Assembly (NCBI GenBank): GCA_002840555.1
Contig: PHBJ01000002.1
Location: 209,465 to 273,464 of the forward strand
Reading direction: 5' to 3'
Origin: Deltaproteobacteria bacterium HGW-Deltaproteobacteria-13
GTDB taxonomy: Bacteria; Desulfobacterota; Syntrophia; Syntrophales; Smithellaceae
Length of the DNA: 64,000 bases
Shown here: one piece after another, positions 19,337 through 28,757 of the stretch
How positions within the stretch are numbered: position 1 is the first letter of the stretch
Layout of the letters: each line of letters starts with the position of its first letter
Position numbers and translations under genes: made by a program
The notes under the pieces: model-generated
Databases searched by the model: none
The model's input: only the letters and a program-made list of their open reading frames with translations
What the model was told of the DNA's origin: nothing

Positions 19337-19712
19337 GAGACTCCGAGAATCATTTCTTATATTACTGATAGCGCTCTATTTCCAATATCAATTGACAGAA
19401 CATCCCTTCCTGGCGGCAAACTATAATAAGTTAGGTCTTTTATGTCAATTAAATACAGGCCGTCAGACATGGAATTATTGTCAGGATGTGTCGTTTTGCC
19501 TGAATTGTATTTATTGCAATTTAAAAATTCTGATGAGAAGAATTGCAGGGATGAAGACTTCACAAAACATCAATAATTGATTAAGGCGGAAATTTGTGGC
19601 CGGAAGCAGAATAGACATCTTGGTAATGTGCCCTGACGTTAACAGACGGTTCTCTTTGTTGAGAGCATCATCATACAACGGTTATGATGAAAAGATCTTC
19701 CTGCTAAAAGGA
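19337..19712. other. Intergenic stretch without a supported gene
   Basis: These 376 nt lie between the first glycan gene and the end of the TetR gene at 19713. Short frames exist on both strands but none has a ribosome site, a familiar motif or protein-like composition. It presumably holds the promoter of the glycan operon, but I see no convincing -35/-10 pair. Confidence 0.5.
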
Positions 19713-20333
19713 TTAAATGCGCAGTCCATCGATAAATCGATCCAGGGCCTCCATGTAAAGAGATTGATATTCATCCTTTGCCAGGATGGTCTTTTTCATT
19801 TTTTTCAACTGGATCATGCCATTGAAAGTGCCCCAGAGGATAATAGCCTGCCTTCTCGGGTCAACCGCTTTGAAATCTCCTTTGTCGATGCCTTCGCGAA
19901 TCGCTGCGGTAAGGGTAAAAATGCTGGCATTGCCATGCGCGTCGATCTCGTTTTTCAAGTCGGGAGGAAAGATCGTTTCCGGCGATGTTAAAAAATAATT
20001 GATGATGTCAAAATAGTTTTTATGCTTCTCGCTGAATCGAAGATAGGCCATGGCGATCGATCGGATGTTCTCTTCAGGAGATGATTCATTTTTTATGGCC
20101 TTCCTGATTTTCTGATGCAGCAGTTCCAGTCCTTCGACCTGAAGGGCCGCAAAAAGTTCTTCTTTGTCTTTAAAATAAAAGTAGATTGCCCCGACGCTCA
20201 TTTCGGAACATTTTGCAATCTGATTAATGGAGGTAGCATTCAATCCCTTTTCCAGGAGAAGCGCTCTGGCCGTATCAAGGATATGGCTTTTACGCTGCTC
20301 CCTTTCTCTTTCCCGTCTTTCCTTGGCACCCAT
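19713..20333 (-). CDS. TetR/AcrR family transcriptional regulator
   Basis: A 206-residue regulator with a classic N-terminal helix-turn-helix (about 17-62: ARALLLEKGLNATSINQIAK, then MSVGAIYFYFKDKEELF) and a C-terminal ligand domain. It lies 146 nt beyond the last gene of the dsr-sulfonate operon, on the same strand and separated from it by a terminator-like hairpin. A 16-nt perfect palindrome sits about 90 nt before its ATG. It is the obvious candidate to control the sulfonate genes, but no matching site was found upstream of dsrA, so this remains a guess. Confidence 0.88.
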   Translation of the reverse strand: MGAKERREREREQRKSHILDTARALLLEKGLNATSINQIAKCSEMSVGAIYFYFKDKEELFAALQVEGLELLHQKIRKAIKNESSPEENIRSIAMAYLRFSEKHKNYFDIINYFLTSPETIFPPDLKNEIDAHGNASIFTLTAAIREGIDKGDFKAVDPRRQAIILWGTFNGMIQLKKMKKTILAKDEYQSLYMEALDRFIDGLRI

Positions 20334-20423
20334 AAGTTCTCTGATCCTTCAATTATTTATTCCCTTGCGCGGGTTTTTTCGAGTCTTACCATCCGAAATT
20401 TTTTAAATCAAAATTTTTTTCTT

Positions 20424-20439
20424 TTCTCTCATGAGAGAA
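20424..20439. promoter_or_regulatory. Perfect 16-nt palindrome upstream of tetR
   Basis: TTCTCTCATGAGAGAA is its own reverse complement. With no loop it is a poor terminator and a good candidate operator for a dimeric regulator such as the adjacent TetR protein. Confidence 0.45.
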
Positions 20440-20464
20440 GAAAGTTTTCAACAGGTTAATGTTT

Positions 20465-20500
20465 TGCAAAAAACCGGCATCACGATTGTTCCGGTTTTTC
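20465..20500 (-). terminator. Rho-independent-like terminator at the end of the dsr-sulfonate operon
   Basis: On the minus strand AAAAACCGG (20491-20499 side) pairs with CCGGTTTTT (20469-20477 side) around a 13-nt loop, ending in a run of six T. The hairpin overlaps the last codons of the 82-aa gene whose stop is at 20480. Confidence 0.6.
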
Positions 20501-20728
20501 CACGGCTCTGATATCAAACCATGGGTTCTGCCTCTTGAAGGGGCAGAATGCTGCCTTGCAGTAACGAACAGGATCTTCGGAAGGAACTTTCACGGTTCGT
20601 GACTGAGCCTCCCGGTTTTTCTTTAGCCACTCCCGGGCCTCGGCAAGGGTATCCGCATATCCCGCAGAATAACTCGTCTTTCCGCGGCAATGGACAAACC
20701 CGTAAATAAGTTCGTATTGCTCAAGCAT
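20480..20728 (-). CDS. Small conserved-looking protein (82 aa), unknown function
   Basis: A soluble 82-residue protein, rich in charged and aromatic residues, with cysteines at HCRG and RYCKAAFC. It starts 14 nt after the alcohol dehydrogenase and is the last gene of the operon. I do not recognise it. The two cysteines spaced as C-x4-C could bind metal, but there is no second pair close by. Its tight spacing and the terminator overlapping its 3' end support a real gene. Confidence 0.6.
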   Translation of the reverse strand: MLEQYELIYGFVHCRGKTSYSAGYADTLAEAREWLKKNREAQSRTVKVPSEDPVRYCKAAFCPFKRQNPWFDIRAVEKPEQS

Positions 20729-20742
20729 AATACACCTGCCAT

Positions 20743-21765
20743 CTAAAATTCCTCGCCTATCCTTAGCAGCACCTTTAAGGCCAGACCGGTATCGATTCTC
20801 TCTCTGTAGACGGCAGGTAATCGTTCCAATGGCTCATAATCGGAAATCAATGGCCGGGCATCCAGTTTCCCTTCCGCCATCCATTGCAGACACTGAATAT
20901 TTTCCTGATGTGTGTTGGAGATGGACGCCGTTAAAAGAATTTCCTTAAGATTGATGAGGAAAGGCGCGGCAATCGTGAGCGGGGTGAATATCATGCTCAC
21001 AATGCAAATTTCACCGTTGTCCACCGACAGATTGACGGCACGGTCGATGTTGCTCTTTACGCCCGAACATTCGAATATTTTCTGGAAACCGCCGGAAACA
21101 AGGGACAGCGCCTGCTGATCCGTATCGTTTTCGAGCGGATCGAAGACATGATCGGCGCCGTAAAGCAAACCGATATCGCGCTTTGATTTTACTGGCTCAT
21201 AAAGCACAATGGGACTGTAGCCGAGAATCTTCAGCAGGCGCACAGTGCAGAGGCCGATCGGACCGCCTCCCATGACCAGGGCAGAACCTTTCTTATCGCT
21301 TGTACAATGAATGGCGTGCAGGGCGGAAGCAAAGGTTTCCGCTAAAGCAGCGTTGCGGGAATCGACTCCGGAAGGGATGGGAATCAGCATCTGCGGATAA
21401 ACTTTAACATACTCGGCAAAACCGCCCGGCAAATCGCCAATCCCCGTGGTTCGCCTGTTTACCCGGCAAAGCTGCTCTTTGCCCGAAAGACAATTGACGC
21501 ACTTTCCGCAGTAAGTGGGACGGATACAAACTCTTGTCCCCACGGCCGGTCCGTCAGCTTTCGCCCCTTTATCAACGACGACACCACTGATTTCATGTCC
21601 TATGATATACCCTTCGGCTAGAAGCCCTCCGGCCACCAGGGAATGATCGGACCCGCAGAAACCTGTATTGGCAACCTTAACCAGGACTTCGTCCGGCGCC
21701 ATAGGATAATCGGGAACTTCTTCATAAACCAGTCCGGCCGATTTCCGAAACACAACTGCTTTCAT
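20743..21765 (-). CDS. Zinc-dependent alcohol dehydrogenase (MDR family)
   Basis: A 340-residue medium-chain dehydrogenase. The catalytic zinc ligands are visible in GFCGSDHS and GHEISGVV, and the structural zinc site has all four cysteines (CGKCVNCLSGKEQLC, about 85-100). The NAD(P)-binding glycine motif is VMGGGPIGL near residue 175. It sits in the sulfonate half of the operon beside the carrier gene. A role in oxidising a hydroxysulfonate such as isethionate, sulfolactate or dihydroxypropanesulfonate is plausible from context only; the sequence shows an alcohol or polyol dehydrogenase of unknown substrate. Confidence 0.88.
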   Translation of the reverse strand: MKAVVFRKSAGLVYEEVPDYPMAPDEVLVKVANTGFCGSDHSLVAGGLLAEGYIIGHEISGVVVDKGAKADGPAVGTRVCIRPTYCGKCVNCLSGKEQLCRVNRRTTGIGDLPGGFAEYVKVYPQMLIPIPSGVDSRNAALAETFASALHAIHCTSDKKGSALVMGGGPIGLCTVRLLKILGYSPIVLYEPVKSKRDIGLLYGADHVFDPLENDTDQQALSLVSGGFQKIFECSGVKSNIDRAVNLSVDNGEICIVSMIFTPLTIAAPFLINLKEILLTASISNTHQENIQCLQWMAEGKLDARPLISDYEPLERLPAVYRERIDTGLALKVLLRIGEEF

Positions 21766-21794
21766 AATTTATTTTTCCTCATGAAATCATCTTT

Positions 21795-23087
21795 TCATTT
21801 TTCCCATTCCAATGTCACCTTTTCCACCTTGCTCATGTCTTTTTTGTAAAAATAAGCTCCGGCAAAAAACATGATGGCCGAGGCCATAAGGAACACAGGC
21901 AGGATGGACATAGCCGCCTGGATGCCATAAAGGTCGGATATCCTGCCGATCACGATTGGCGCCATGGATGCTCCCAGAAGATTCTGAACAACGACGCAAA
22001 TGGAATAGGAAATAGCCCTAAGGCCGGGGTGAATGACTTCCTGCGTAACGGTAATAGCCGCCGGGGCAAAGGCGGAAGCGAGGATGCCCATACCCAGAAG
22101 AGTCAGATATTGCGCCTGTCCCTGCAGGAAGGAGAAAGCAATAAGAATGACAATGCCGTTGAGGGTAGTCGTAATTGCCGGAAACAGCAGTCTTGCCGTC
22201 ACCCGTTTCTTAAACCACGTATCGGCCAGCCAGCCTCCCAGAGGCAGACCGATGATTGCCAATATCATGATGGCACTCACCTTGATTCCGGCCTCGCTGA
22301 TGGGGATGCCTGTCGTACGATGAAAATATGTAGGCAGCCAAAAGATGATCGCATTGTTAACGAAGATGCAGCCGATGAAGCCCAGATCGGTCAGAATCAG
22401 AGAAGGTGTGCGCATAAATTCCCAAAAGATGTCCATCTTGCTCATCTTAGCCCTGATTTGACTGCTCGTATCTTTTGTTTTAACCAGTTCCACCGTTTTG
22501 TAATCCTTGACGAAGAAAAATAGTATGGCCACAATCGCCCCGGGAATCGCTACCAGACCAAATGCATGCCGCCACCCCCAGTGTGCGGCAATAAAACCGC
22601 CGAGGCCAATGCCGACGGCTGTCCCGAGAGGAATAGAGATATTCCAGAACCCCATCATGCGTGAACGTTTTTCCTCTGGGAACAAACCGGAAAGCATGGC
22701 CGTACCGGCCGGAGCGTAACCGGCCTCACCGACGCCGATACAGGATCGAGCGGCAAGCAGTTGAGGGAAACTTCTGGTGAAAGCGCAAGCCACCGTGGCA
22801 AAGGTCCAAAGCAAAGCCATGACACCGATTGTCTTTTTCCGGCTCCAGCGATCAACAATGATGGAGACGGGGAAGACGAAAGCGACAATAGACCAGTAGA
22901 CGACCGACATGAGCAGACCGGATTGAGTATCCGTGAGTCCCCACTCCTTCTGGATAAAGGGGGCCACGGAGGTGACAATCGTCCGGTCTATGTAATCGAA
23001 GAAATACAGCAGAAACAAGAGGGCGAAGATGTAATATGCGCTCCGCGGGGACAACTTGTTTTCGTTTGCTCCAGTCATGCTTTTCAT
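21795..23087 (-). CDS. MFS transporter, candidate sulfonate carrier
   Basis: A 430-residue major facilitator with about 12 membrane helices. The family loop motif between helices 2 and 3 appears as IIVDRWSRKKTIG, and DYIDRTIVTSVAPFI in helix 1 and GVGEAGYAPAG in helix 4 recall the organic-anion symporter and spinster-like branches. An AAGGAG site precedes ATG 23087. Because it is embedded between a ThDP enzyme and an alcohol dehydrogenase of the sulfonate operon, uptake of the operon's substrate is the simplest role. Nothing in the sequence names the substrate. Confidence 0.85.
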   Translation of the reverse strand: MKSMTGANENKLSPRSAYYIFALLFLLYFFDYIDRTIVTSVAPFIQKEWGLTDTQSGLLMSVVYWSIVAFVFPVSIIVDRWSRKKTIGVMALLWTFATVACAFTRSFPQLLAARSCIGVGEAGYAPAGTAMLSGLFPEEKRSRMMGFWNISIPLGTAVGIGLGGFIAAHWGWRHAFGLVAIPGAIVAILFFFVKDYKTVELVKTKDTSSQIRAKMSKMDIFWEFMRTPSLILTDLGFIGCIFVNNAIIFWLPTYFHRTTGIPISEAGIKVSAIMILAIIGLPLGGWLADTWFKKRVTARLLFPAITTTLNGIVILIAFSFLQGQAQYLTLLGMGILASAFAPAAITVTQEVIHPGLRAISYSICVVVQNLLGASMAPIVIGRISDLYGIQAAMSILPVFLMASAIMFFAGAYFYKKDMSKVEKVTLEWEK

Positions 23088-23162
23088 AGAAACTCCTTAT
23101 CATCTTGTCTGAAAATTTCAGTCTTTCACACCCCTGTTAAAACGGCGGCATTCCATTTAGCA

Positions 23163-24860
23163 TCAACTACATTTATATCCGCCGAGATTGGCCAGGGCGA
23201 CACTGCCGGGGCTGATCACGGAAGGATCAACTTTAACGTTGACGCAGGCCGTTTTTCCGGAGGCAAAAGCAGCCTCAAGCGCCGGCCGGATATCTTCCGG
23301 TTTCTCCACACAGACACCGAATCCGCCCATGACTTCCACCATCTTATGGTAATCTACCCAGCCCAGTTCGGTTCCGTTGGGAATATTGTGTCCCATACGC
23401 AGTGTCTGGCTGTGCATGATCATGCCCCAGGACTGGTCATTGGCGACAACAACGACGATGGGGAGCTTTTTACGGATCGCCGTATGAAATTCCATAAAGT
23501 TAAAGCCGACAGATCCGTCACCCATGATCAGTAAAACGCGCTTGTCCGGGTGTTTCAGTTTGGCGGCGTTGGCATAAGGAATGCCGACAGCCAGGCATCC
23601 ATAAAGGCCGTAATCCAGGTAGGTGCCGCCCTTTTTGATGGTCCGTGTCATGCCTGTCCAGGTTGATGTATCGCCGCCGTCAGCGACAACGATGTCATCT
23701 TCCCGATCCATAAAATCGTTAACCTCTTTAGCCAGCCTCATGGGATGAATGGGCAGGGTTTCGCATTCCCACATGGCTTTGGCATCTTTTTTGCCGTTTT
23801 CATCAGCCGCGCGAACCGTATCCACCCAGGGCTGATATTGTTTTTTCAGCGTGGCGCCTATTTTTTGTTCATCCAGAACGCCGTTGATCTCCTTCAAAAA
23901 TGCCTTGAGGTCGCTGACAATTCCCAGATCAATGGTTCGATTACGTCCGATTTCGTCAGGCGCGATATCGACCTGAACGAATTTCGCCGTTGACGGGAAA
24001 ATATCACCGAAGATATAGAAAAGACTCAGCCGTCCGCCAAGGAAAAGCACCATATCCGTGGTCATCAGCGTGATCATGGCCGAGCCGGGTCTGATGGCCA
24101 GAGAAGATTCAAAACAAAGGGGGTGCGTATCGGGAATGACGCCCCTTCCCGCTCCTGATGTATATGCCGGTATGCCGATCTTTTCCACGAATTCGATAAA
24201 TTCTTTTTCCGCATCTGAATACCACAAGCCGCTGCCGCCGATCACAATGGGGTTTTTTGCCGCCTTCAGAAGATCAACGACCTTCCGGGTATTGTCCCGA
24301 TCCACGGGCTTGGATACGACCGTCGTGTGCATCTTTTTGACGATGGACATGTTCACTGCCGCGTTCAGGACGTTGCAGGGAAACTCGAGGTAAACGGGTC
24401 CCGGCCGTCCGCTCATGGCCGCGCGGAAGGCCATGTCGACATATTCAGGAATCCGCTCGGGGACGTTGCAGACCAGCGCTTTCTTAACCATGGGTTCGAT
24501 GACGGGAAGCTGAGTCATGTCCTGAAGGTCCAGTTTTTCCGTAGCTTCAGTTCCCACACAGCCGGCAATAAGAATAACCGGTGCGTTGGAGAGCCTGGCG
24601 CTCGCGATTCCCGTGAGAGCGTTGGTAAATCCCGGTCCCGCCGTGACCATCACGACCGCCGGTTTCCGGTTCAATCTGGCCCAGGCCTCACCCATAAAGA
24701 CAGCCGCCTGCTCATGGCGCGTGTCAAAGAGAGTAATTTTTGTATTTTCCAGAAATTGGTAAATGGGAGTAATGTGTCCTCCGCTTAAAGTAAAAATATA
24801 ATCTACATCCCTTTCAATCAAGGCATCTGCGACGAGCTTGCCTCCAATAATTTTATCCAT
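23163..24860 (-). CDS. ThDP-dependent enzyme (IlvB-like), candidate sulfopyruvate decarboxylase
   Basis: A 565-residue thiamin diphosphate enzyme with the full pyrimidine, central and pyrophosphate domains of the acetolactate synthase / 2-hydroxyacyl-CoA lyase superfamily. The catalytic glutamate is Glu50 (TRHEQAAVF). The pyrophosphate motif starts with GDGSVGFN (about 448) and ends VVANDQSW, with aspartate where the second asparagine of the usual NN would be. It lacks the Xsc signatures seen in the neighbour at 25723, so it is not a second Xsc. Known sulfopyruvate decarboxylases (ComDE) are two small subunits, so a decarboxylase role here would be a new solution. Acetolactate or acyloin chemistry is the alternative. 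Confidence 0.8.
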   Translation of the reverse strand: MDKIIGGKLVADALIERDVDYIFTLSGGHITPIYQFLENTKITLFDTRHEQAAVFMGEAWARLNRKPAVVMVTAGPGFTNALTGIASARLSNAPVILIAGCVGTEATEKLDLQDMTQLPVIEPMVKKALVCNVPERIPEYVDMAFRAAMSGRPGPVYLEFPCNVLNAAVNMSIVKKMHTTVVSKPVDRDNTRKVVDLLKAAKNPIVIGGSGLWYSDAEKEFIEFVEKIGIPAYTSGAGRGVIPDTHPLCFESSLAIRPGSAMITLMTTDMVLFLGGRLSLFYIFGDIFPSTAKFVQVDIAPDEIGRNRTIDLGIVSDLKAFLKEINGVLDEQKIGATLKKQYQPWVDTVRAADENGKKDAKAMWECETLPIHPMRLAKEVNDFMDREDDIVVADGGDTSTWTGMTRTIKKGGTYLDYGLYGCLAVGIPYANAAKLKHPDKRVLLIMGDGSVGFNFMEFHTAIRKKLPIVVVVANDQSWGMIMHSQTLRMGHNIPNGTELGWVDYHKMVEVMGGFGVCVEKPEDIRPALEAAFASGKTACVNVKVDPSVISPGSVALANLGGYKCS

Positions 24861-24893
24861 GATATATCCTCCTAAAACGATTGTGTTGTTTTT

Positions 24894-25733
24894 TTATAAT
24901 TCCATGCACTGACCGCCATCAATATTGATGGCCTGTCCCGTTATATATCGCGATGACTCGGAAGCCAGAAAGGCGACCAAGTCCGCAACTTCGCGGGGCG
25001 GTCCGATATATCCCAGCGGAATGGTCTTGCACATTTCTTTCTCACGTTCTTCAATGGTCGTACTGAAAAAAGAAGCTTCCAGCCCGAAACGCCATTTCTC
25101 CAGATCCGTGGCGATTTGTCCGGGACAAATGGCATTAACCCGGATGCCTGCGCCGCCCAGTTCTTTAGCCATGGTTTTGGTCAGCATGATCACCCCTGCT
25201 TTGGCGACGGCGTAAGCGCTGTTAAATATGGGTGGTACCTTCCCCGCCCGCGATGCCGTATTAATGATGGCCGCGGGTTTGCCCGCCATTAACGGAATAA
25301 CGGCACGCGAGATGCGGAAGACAGAAAACAGGTTGACATCGATGGTTTTTATCCAGGCGGCTTCGTCATAACCCAAAACCGTATTCGGCACGCCGAATGA
25401 CGCTCCCGCATTGTTGCAAAGAATATCAATGTGATCAAAGGCGCCTTTGATGGTCGCAATCATTGCGCCGATGGCTTTGTTGTCGGTAATATCAACAGCC
25501 ACAGCCAGTGTTTTGACACTGTATGTCCCGGCCAACTCGACGGCAATCGCATCCATCTCTTCACTCGTTGGAGACTTCAGGGACTCTCCGGGTGTTGGCG
25601 CTTTGCCCAGATCGGCAATAATCACGTTGCATCCGCATGCGGCTAATTTTTCCGCAATGGCGTAACCGATGCCTGTTTTTTTGCCCGCTCCCGTGACAAT
25701 CGCTGTTTTTCCTTTCAGGTCTTTATAAATCAT
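24894..25733 (-). CDS. Short-chain dehydrogenase/reductase (SDR)
   Basis: A 279-residue classical SDR. The cofactor loop is [14 protein letters not shown] follows at about residue 95, and the catalytic residues are the serine of NTASRAG and YAVAK. The C-terminal [10 protein letters not shown] ending is normal. I chose ATG 25733, which has AAAGGAGG six nt upstream and overlaps the end of xsc by 11 nt; the longer frame to 25811 would run deep into xsc. Its place next to xsc suggests it makes or consumes a sulfonated aldehyde or ketone, for instance oxidising isethionate or sulfolactate. The substrate is not visible. Confidence 0.88.
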   Translation of the reverse strand: MIYKDLKGKTAIVTGAGKKTGIGYAIAEKLAACGCNVIIADLGKAPTPGESLKSPTSEEMDAIAVELAGTYSVKTLAVAVDITDNKAIGAMIATIKGAFDHIDILCNNAGASFGVPNTVLGYDEAAWIKTIDVNLFSVFRISRAVIPLMAGKPAAIINTASRAGKVPPIFNSAYAVAKAGVIMLTKTMAKELGGAGIRVNAICPGQIATDLEKWRFGLEASFFSTTIEEREKEMCKTIPLGYIGPPREVADLVAFLASESSRYITGQAINIDGGQCMEL

Positions 25734-27483
25734 GGACGCCTCCTTTGTACCAGTTATGATGGTCCAGATGAGCATACTTGGGCAGGAATCGCGTCGGCAG
25801 AGCCAGCGCATCCTTCCGAAACGGCGGGGCCAGCTGCTTTCCGTCCACCAGGAATTCGAGAACGGTCGGCTTTCGGCTCTTCAGACAGGCATCGAAGGCC
25901 TCACGGATATCTTCGGGTCTGCTGACCTGGAAGCCATTGGCCCCCATGGCTTTCGCAACGGGGACGAAACTCTTGGGCGTGGGGATATCGACACCGACAA
26001 AACGGTTGTTATAAAAGTCCACCTGGTTTTTGGCTTCCGCGCCCCACCACATATTCCTGAATACGCAGGCTACGACGGGAAGATTGTGCTCCACAGCGGT
26101 GCTGACCTCGTGAAGGCTCATTCCCCAGGCGCCGTCACCGACGATGGCAATAACGGGCGCATCGGGACGGGCAAGCTGTGCCCCCAGTGCAGCCGGGTAT
26201 GAAAAACCAGTATTCCCGAAGGTCAGGGCGGCAATGTGCCGGCGGGATTGATTGAACTTGAGGTAGCTGTTTGCTGTTGAGGCAACGTTTCCGATATCCG
26301 TGGTTACAATGGCATCCTCCGGCAGCATTCTTGAGATTTCCAGCAATACGCGGCGGGGATTGATGGGATTGCCGTCGACCATTGCCAAATCAACGATTTC
26401 TTTTTCCCATTTCTTCTTTTCCTTCGCCACAGCCTCCAGACGCGCGGTAATGGGCTTGCGGCCTTTATCCGCGGTTTTCAGGCGTTTCAGGATTTCCACG
26501 GTAGCTTCCTTCGCGTCACCGATAATCCCGACCTCTATGGGATGGGTCCGGGCAATGTGCTTCGGATTGATGTCGATCTGGATGATCTTGGCATTCTCCG
26601 GGAAGTAATTGATATCATACTGCGGCAGAGTTCCGAAAACGGAAAGTCTTGTGCCTATGGCCAGCATAACATCCGCCTTGGCCAGCGTCTTCATAGCCGC
26701 CTTGGAGCCCATATAACCGATGGGTCCGATAGACAGGGGGTGATTCCCGTAAAACGCATCATTGTGCAGATAGGTCACCGCGACCGGCGCAGTCAGGTGT
26801 TCGGAGATGGCTTTGACAACATCCAGCGCGTCGGCATCGACCACACCCCTGCCGGAAACAATAACGGGGTTTTTAGCTTTGGACAAAAGTTCGGCAGCCC
26901 GATCCAGTTGTTCCATGGAACCGCAGCCCCGGGCGTCTACGCGGTATTGAGATGGTTTGAGGATAGCCTCTTCGATCTCTCCATAGAAATAATCACGGGG
27001 AATATCATAAAGGACGGCGCCCCGGTCGGCGTAGGCAATGCGGAAGGCCGTTCTCAAACAATCGGCGGCTCTTTTGGGATGGGGAACGCGGACGACTGCC
27101 TTCGTGACGGATTTGAAGACGGACATCTGATCGCATTCCTGGAAACCGTCCCAGCCGATGGTCGGCGTGCCTGCCGATGGAGAAATGATAACCAGGGGGG
27201 TATGCCCCATGTTGGCCGCCGCCACCGAAGTGACCATATTCGTAATACCGGGGCCGTTCTGACCCGTCACAACACCGCACCGGCCGGAAATGCGGCAGTA
27301 AGCGTCTTCCATATGAGCGGCGCTCTGCTCATGACGGACGGGAATGAACTTGATCCCCGCCGATGGAAAAAGATCGAGCATGTCCATAAAAGCAGAACCC
27401 ACAATGCCGCAAACGTGATCCACGCCTTCGGCAAGCAGGGTTTCGACGATTGCTTCACTGGGTGTCATTTTAACTTTTTTCAT
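25723..27483 (-). CDS. xsc: Sulfoacetaldehyde acetyltransferase Xsc
   Basis: Xsc is a ThDP enzyme that cleaves sulfoacetaldehyde with phosphate to sulfite and acetyl phosphate. The 586-residue length fits the family (about 590-600). Sequence features that separate Xsc from acetolactate synthase are present: the N-terminus [15 protein letters not shown] with [33 protein letters not shown], the pyrophosphate-site end [21 protein letters not shown] and the C-terminus ending KYAHL. Glu52 is the catalytic glutamate. ATG 27483 has GGAGGT 7 nt upstream and overlaps ackA by 14 nt. The call is from recognition of family motifs; a tree against IlvB proteins would settle it. Confidence 0.88.
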   Translation of the reverse strand: MKKVKMTPSEAIVETLLAEGVDHVCGIVGSAFMDMLDLFPSAGIKFIPVRHEQSAAHMEDAYCRISGRCGVVTGQNGPGITNMVTSVAAANMGHTPLVIISPSAGTPTIGWDGFQECDQMSVFKSVTKAVVRVPHPKRAADCLRTAFRIAYADRGAVLYDIPRDYFYGEIEEAILKPSQYRVDARGCGSMEQLDRAAELLSKAKNPVIVSGRGVVDADALDVVKAISEHLTAPVAVTYLHNDAFYGNHPLSIGPIGYMGSKAAMKTLAKADVMLAIGTRLSVFGTLPQYDINYFPENAKIIQIDINPKHIARTHPIEVGIIGDAKEATVEILKRLKTADKGRKPITARLEAVAKEKKKWEKEIVDLAMVDGNPINPRRVLLEISRMLPEDAIVTTDIGNVASTANSYLKFNQSRRHIAALTFGNTGFSYPAALGAQLARPDAPVIAIVGDGAWGMSLHEVSTAVEHNLPVVACVFRNMWWGAEAKNQVDFYNNRFVGVDIPTPKSFVPVAKAMGANGFQVSRPEDIREAFDACLKSRKPTVLEFLVDGKQLAPPFRKDALALPTRFLPKYAHLDHHNWYKGGVHDL

Positions 27484-28747
27484 TTTTCTTACCTCCAATA
27501 TCTTTCATTGTTGAATGGTTAAAAGCGCAGCCTTTCTCAGGCGTATTTTTATTGCTTTGTAACACCGCCCAGGACTCCTGAGCGATCATTTTTTCTTCAT
27601 CCGTTGGTACAACAAGAACCATAATTTTCGTCCCATTTCGGGAGATAAGCCCTTCAACGACAGAGTCTACATTTTTATCTTCATCCAGGGCGATGCCCAG
27701 CCAGGAAAGAAATTCACAGATCCGCCGGCGCATGGGTGATGAATGCTCGCCGATCCCCGCCGTAAAGGCCAGAACATCAAGACCATTGATCGCCGGAATC
27801 AGAGAACCAATCCCGCGAGCCACACTATAAGCGTAGACCATAAGCGCCAGGCGGGCACGCTCATTGCCCAGCCCGGCTTCTTTTTCCAGATCACGAAAAT
27901 CGGGAGAGATACCGGATATGCCGAAAACACCGCTTTCACGATTTAAAATTTCCATAACCTGCGTGAGGGATATTTTTTCTTTCTCCACAAGAAAAGAAAC
28001 AAGGGCCGGATCAATATCGCCGCAGCGCGTGCCCATGACCAGTCCCGAAAGCGGCGTAAATCCCATGGACGTATCCAGGGATTTTCCCCCACCTACAGCA
28101 CAAAGACTGGAGCCCGCGCCAAGATGACAGGTAATGATCTTTAAATTCTCCAATTTCTGCTGCAGAATTTCCGCTGTTCTGCACGCTACATACCGGTGAG
28201 AAATACCGTGGAAACCGTAGCGGCGGACATGGTCCTGGGTGTAATAACGATAAGGTATCGCGTAGGTGTAAGCATACGCGGGCATGGTCTGGTGGAAAGC
28301 CGTGTCAAAGACCGCCACCTGAGGCACGCCGGGCATCAGGCTGGTGCAGACATCGATTCCCATCAGGTTCGGCGGGTTATGCAGCGGCGCGAGTTTCTTG
28401 GTTGACTCGAGGATTTCCCGTATCGCGGAATCGACGGCAACGGAGGTGCGGAAATGTTCACCGCCGTGAACAACCCGGTGTCCGATGCCCCCTATTTCGC
28501 TCATATCAGCCAGAATGCCCTGCTTTTTGTCCGTGAGAATGGCTAACAAGGCATGGACAGCTTCATAATGGTTTGCAAGCTGCGTTTCGATTGTTAGGCT
28601 TTGCCGCCCCCTGATATCATGTTGAAACAATGCGTCGGCAAGTCCGATCCGGTCCGCCTGGCCCTGCGCCAGAACCACGTTTGTTTCCATCTCAAAGAGC
28701 TTGTATTTGAGTGATGAGCTTCCGCAATTTAAAACCAGAATCTTCAT
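27470..28747 (-). CDS. ackA: Acetate kinase
   Basis: Acetate kinase converts acetyl phosphate and ADP to acetate and ATP. The 425-residue protein shows [12 protein letters not shown] at the N-terminus, [21 protein letters not shown] and [12 protein letters not shown], all signatures of the ASKHA-type kinase. It is slightly longer than usual (about 400). Translation probably starts at ATG 28747; an in-frame TTG at 28753 is less likely. The gene overlaps xsc, whose product is acetyl phosphate, and follows dsrP by 10 nt. Aerobic xsc loci usually carry pta instead, so this pairing points to energy conservation from acetyl phosphate. Confidence 0.95.
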   Translation of the reverse strand: MKILVLNCGSSSLKYKLFEMETNVVLAQGQADRIGLADALFQHDIRGRQSLTIETQLANHYEAVHALLAILTDKKQGILADMSEIGGIGHRVVHGGEHFRTSVAVDSAIREILESTKKLAPLHNPPNLMGIDVCTSLMPGVPQVAVFDTAFHQTMPAYAYTYAIPYRYYTQDHVRRYGFHGISHRYVACRTAEILQQKLENLKIITCHLGAGSSLCAVGGGKSLDTSMGFTPLSGLVMGTRCGDIDPALVSFLVEKEKISLTQVMEILNRESGVFGISGISPDFRDLEKEAGLGNERARLALMVYAYSVARGIGSLIPAINGLDVLAFTAGIGEHSSPMRRRICEFLSWLGIALDEDKNVDSVVEGLISRNGTKIMVLVVPTDEEKMIAQESWAVLQSNKNTPEKGCAFNHSTMKDIGGKKNEKS

Positions 28748-28757
28748 AGACAACGCC

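Noticed and set aside
19335..19580. Short frames in the gap before the TetR gene
   Set aside because: No ribosome site, no motif and unlikely composition on either strand.
22761..23534. A 257-codon plus-strand frame opposite the MFS and ThDP genes
   Set aside because: It spans the junction of two convincing minus-strand genes and has low-complexity composition.
23163..24860. Reading the second ThDP enzyme as another Xsc or as a biosynthetic acetolactate synthase
   Set aside because: It lacks the Xsc-specific [20 protein letters not shown] segment, and there is no small regulatory subunit or other branched-chain gene nearby. I left the function open.
26542..27522. A 326-codon plus-strand frame opposite xsc
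   Set aside because: It is antisense to xsc and lacks any recognisable domain or upstream signal.
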